From: Siminovitchia terrae
GTDB lineage: Bacteria > Bacillota > Bacilli > Bacillales > Bacillaceae_C
DNA: 44,335 bases
NCBI RefSeq assembly: GCF_003605405.2
Contig: NZ_QYTW02000005.1
Span: 164,404-208,738, forward strand
Reading direction: 5' to 3'
The first letter of the stretch is position 1. Every line of letters begins with the position of its first letter. The notes below the pieces were generated by a model, which was not told the DNA's origin, ran no database searches, and saw only the letters and a program-made list of their open reading frames with translations. Positions 42,225-44,335 of this stretch are shown piece by piece. Both the position numbers and the translations under genes were made by a program.

Positions 42225-43926
42225 TCAACAATTGAATCGCCTCTACTTACCGGTTCTGTTAACCATTTTGGATACGTTTGGGACAGCAAGCATCTTCGGT
42301 AGTGTATATTATGTTTTACTTCATTTGATTGAAGGGCAATTTACATCAGGTACATTGAAAACTACCATGTTTATTCTTGGGATTGGTTATGTCATTCGTC
42401 TCTTGGCAGTGGGCTTTTCACAATACTTATTCCAAATAAGAGGAGCCATGTTAATTCGTGATGCACGTCTTAACATTTCCAATCATTTGAAAGAATTACC
42501 GCTTGGATATTTCTCAAAAGAAAGTATCGGTACGATTATTAATACGTGTACTGTTGATATGACACAAGCTGAGCGTGTCATTACTCATTTGATCGGAGAT
42601 ATGCTTAAAGTGACATTTGTTACGGGGTACATTTTGATCGTATCCTTTTTGGTCGAGCCCAAGCTCGCGCTCATTCAATTGATATTAGTAATGCTCTCGT
42701 TGCCGCTCATCGTGTGGATTGGGAAATTAGGTGAAAAAGGCGGACTGCAGAAAAAGGTTGTCGTTAGCGATGTATTAGCACGTGTGATGGAATATATTGA
42801 TGGGATTCGCATTTTCCGTTCTTATAATCAAACAGGAATGGCTTTTGGAAGGTTGAATGAGTCATTCAAACGTTATCGTGATGAAAGTATTCATCTTGAA
42901 GTGAAGTTAGTACCACTTAACTTTATATTTTTTATTATCATTGACTTCATCGTGCCGATTATTTTTATTGCAGGTTCATATATGTTGTTGGCAGGCGAGA
43001 TTCAAATGGAAGCGATGGTAATCTTCATTATCATTTCGTTAGGGGTTTCGACTTTATTTCGCCCGTTTAGCGTATTGTATACGGAGTATAAAGTATTGTC
43101 TGTAACGATTAACCATATTGTGTCACTCTACGAAATGGATACAGCGCCTTATACAAAAGAGACTGCAGACTTTCCGCATTACGAAATTGAATTTGATCAT
43201 GTGCAGTTTGCATATGAAAAAGGGCAGCCAGTGTTACGGGATATGTCCTTTGCAATGCTGCCGAATACGATGACTGCTTTAATCGGTTCATCAGGATCGG
43301 GAAAAAGTACGATTCTGAATGTATTAGCACGCTTTTGGGATATCGACGACGGTGCAATCCGCATTGGCGGACAAAATATTCAAGAGATTAAACCGGACGC
43401 TCTGTTGGAACAGATGAGTATAATGTTCCAAAATGTATATGTGTTGAATGATACAATACTACAAAACATTATTATTGGTAAGCCGAACGCCACACGAGAA
43501 GAAGTGGAGCAAGCCTGCCGACGTGCCAATTGTCATGATTTTATTATGAAATTAGAGCATGGATACGACACGGTTGTTGGAGAAGGAGGTTCGACTTTAT
43601 CGGGTGGAGAGAAGCAAAGGATTTCGCTTGCGCGTGCATTTTTAAAAGATGCGCCAATTATTTTGCTTGATGAAGCGACTGCATCGCTAGACCCTTATAA
43701 TGAAATGGGAATTACAGAAGCTGTGGATGAATTAGTGGAGGGAAAGACCGTTGTCGTCATTGCCCATAAATTGAACACAATACAACATGCGGATCAAATT
43801 CTACTTCTTGAAAACGGAACGATTCGAGAGAGAGGGACGCATGAAGAGTTGATAGCATTAAATGACCGCTACGCGTCGATGTATCATGAACAATTGGAAG
43901 CAAAAGGGTGGAGACTTCAAGTATAG
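42196..43926 (+). CDS. Heterodimeric ABC transporter half (YbtQ/IrtB-like)
   Basis: The partner half, 576 residues, with six membrane helices and an ATPase domain: Walker A GSSGSGKST, signature LSGGEKQRISLARA, Walker B IILLDEATASLD and switch His VVIAHKL. The start is TTG at 42196 because AAGGAGGGG stands just before it; an earlier frame start at 42175 lies ahead of that site. The 29-base overlap with the first half and lack of a gap imply coupled translation and a one-to-one complex in the membrane. Proposed role: iron- or metal-chelate uptake, by family analogy and Fur control. Confidence 0.9.
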   Translation: MYQKLQLVFNQQLNRLYLPVLLTILDTFGTASIFGSVYYVLLHLIEGQFTSGTLKTTMFILGIGYVIRLLAVGFSQYLFQIRGAMLIRDARLNISNHLKELPLGYFSKESIGTIINTCTVDMTQAERVITHLIGDMLKVTFVTGYILIVSFLVEPKLALIQLILVMLSLPLIVWIGKLGEKGGLQKKVVVSDVLARVMEYIDGIRIFRSYNQTGMAFGRLNESFKRYRDESIHLEVKLVPLNFIFFIIIDFIVPIIFIAGSYMLLAGEIQMEAMVIFIIISLGVSTLFRPFSVLYTEYKVLSVTINHIVSLYEMDTAPYTKETADFPHYEIEFDHVQFAYEKGQPVLRDMSFAMLPNTMTALIGSSGSGKSTILNVLARFWDIDDGAIRIGGQNIQEIKPDALLEQMSIMFQNVYVLNDTILQNIIIGKPNATREEVEQACRRANCHDFIMKLEHGYDTVVGEGGSTLSGGEKQRISLARAFLKDAPIILLDEATASLDPYNEMGITEAVDELVEGKTVVVIAHKLNTIQHADQILLLENGTIRERGTHEELIALNDRYASMYHEQLEAKGWRLQV

Positions 43927-44000
43927 GAAGCAGTATTTATTAACTCCTTTGGTGCATGATTGGATCCAAGAGAGATAAAACAGCGACAATAACAATAACC

Positions 44001-44030
44001 AAAACATTGTTTTCGGACAGTGTTTTTTCT
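44001..44030 (+). terminator. Intrinsic terminator after ABC genes
   Basis: AAAACATTGT / ACAGTGTTTT with a G-T pair, loop TTTCGG, followed by a T tract. Confidence 0.7.
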
Positions 44031-44078
44031 TTTAATTAGGAGACTGTTTTTTAAATAGAATAATAGAAAAAGAAAGCA

Positions 44079-44107
44079 TTGACGTAAAGAATATATGATG
44101 ATAGTAT
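44079..44107 (+). promoter_or_regulatory. rRNA operon promoter P1 (candidate)
   Basis: TTGACG, 17 bases, TAGTAT. First of three similar promoters in front of the pre-rRNA leader. Confidence 0.65.
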
Positions 44108-44170
44108 ATCTCTACTGGCAATACTCAAACTTAATTATTTTTCAAACGAAGAAATAATTGAAAAAAAGTG

Positions 44171-44199
44171 TTGACGATAGAATGATAAAATGATATATT
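44171..44199 (+). promoter_or_regulatory. rRNA operon promoter P2
   Basis: TTGACG, 17 bases, TATATT. Upstream flank is A/T-rich, as in strong rRNA promoters. Confidence 0.75.
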
Positions 44200-44244
44200 T
44201 AAAAAGTCGCCTCAAACGAGATTAAAAACAATTCAAAAAAGTTG

Positions 44245-44273
44245 TTGACAATCAAAAACGAACGCGATACAAT
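44245..44273 (+). promoter_or_regulatory. rRNA operon promoter P3
   Basis: TTGACA, 17 bases, TACAAT, preceded by an A-rich upstream element. This is the strongest match of the three. Confidence 0.85.
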
Positions 44274-44335
44274 AGAAAAGCTGCTCGAGAGAGCAACTTA
44301 AAGTTTGATCTTTGAAAACTGAACGAAACGAAACG
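44274..44335 (+). other. Start of pre-16S rRNA leader
   Basis: After P3 comes a small hairpin GCTGCTC / GAGAGCAAC and then TTTGATCTTTGAAAACTGAA, the segment found in the 5' leader of Bacillus rRNA operons before 16S rRNA. No 16S sequence itself is inside the window. Confidence 0.7.

Noticed and set aside
40458-43926. Plain multidrug exporter pair
   Set aside because: Cannot be excluded from sequence alone, but the Fur box, YbtA-like AraC gene and adjacent ECF genes favour metallophore uptake.
34722-43926. Siderophore biosynthesis cluster
   Set aside because: No NRPS, polyketide, NIS synthetase or opine-metallophore genes are present in the window.

Overview
The window looks like a chromosomal segment of a low-GC, endospore-forming member of the Bacillales. 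Three things suggest this: the gene order yeaC-yeaD-yebA-(guanine riboswitch)-pbuG-guaA known from Bacillus and its relatives, a CotA-type spore-coat laccase, and strong Shine-Dalgarno sites with frequent TTG starts. The right edge holds three tandem rRNA-type promoters and a pre-16S leader, so an rRNA operon should start just outside the window. The species cannot be fixed from this sequence alone; the interspersed repeat described below reminds me of Lysinibacillus and Planococcaceae-like genomes, which is an impression only.

Layout. 0.2-4.5 kb: MoxR ATPase, DUF58 protein and transglutaminase operon. 4.5-8.6 kb: a striking array of alternating 20-bp repeats, then purine uptake and GMP synthesis (pbuG behind a guanine riboswitch, and guaA). 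8.6-9.5 kb: decayed DNA with IS21-like end repeats. 9.5-14.3 kb: accessory regulator and efflux genes (TetR, double SnoaL-like protein, Tet(L)-like MFS pump, flavin reductase with a Fur-like box, MarR with a perfect palindromic operator). 14.6-16.0 kb: a LytTR regulator, DUF3021 protein and membrane protein operon on the minus strand. 16.1-19.3 kb: relics (conjugative-element FtsK/TcpA fragment, truncated DUF554, nitroreductase fragment) around an intact PrdX/LysR divergent pair. 19.3-21 kb: MarR plus a serine beta-lactamase-like hydrolase. 21-24 kb: more relics (MT-A70 and C5 DNA methylases, epoxide hydrolase, P-loop kinase) around the laccase. 24.2-26.8 kb: MerR-MFS pair and an NDxxF lipoprotein. 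27.2-30.6 kb: YtrA-type GntR regulator, two near-duplicate ABC ATPases and one permease. 30.8-34.1 kb: minus-strand ABC exporter plus DesKR/YvfTU-like two-component system. 34.7-43.9 kb: a coherent iron-type locus with an ECF transporter (S, T, fused A), an MFS protein, a YbtA/PchR-like AraC regulator and a YbtPQ/IrtAB-like heterodimeric ABC transporter, with two Fur-box-like sites and no biosynthetic genes. It is best read as uptake of a scavenged metallophore.

The least explained feature is a family of five structured repeats of about 160-196 bp (one cut by the left edge), all in the same orientation. Compensatory base changes in their stems suggest selection on a folded RNA or DNA form. 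One copy lies in the upstream region of the AraC gene and stays open in that gene's frame.
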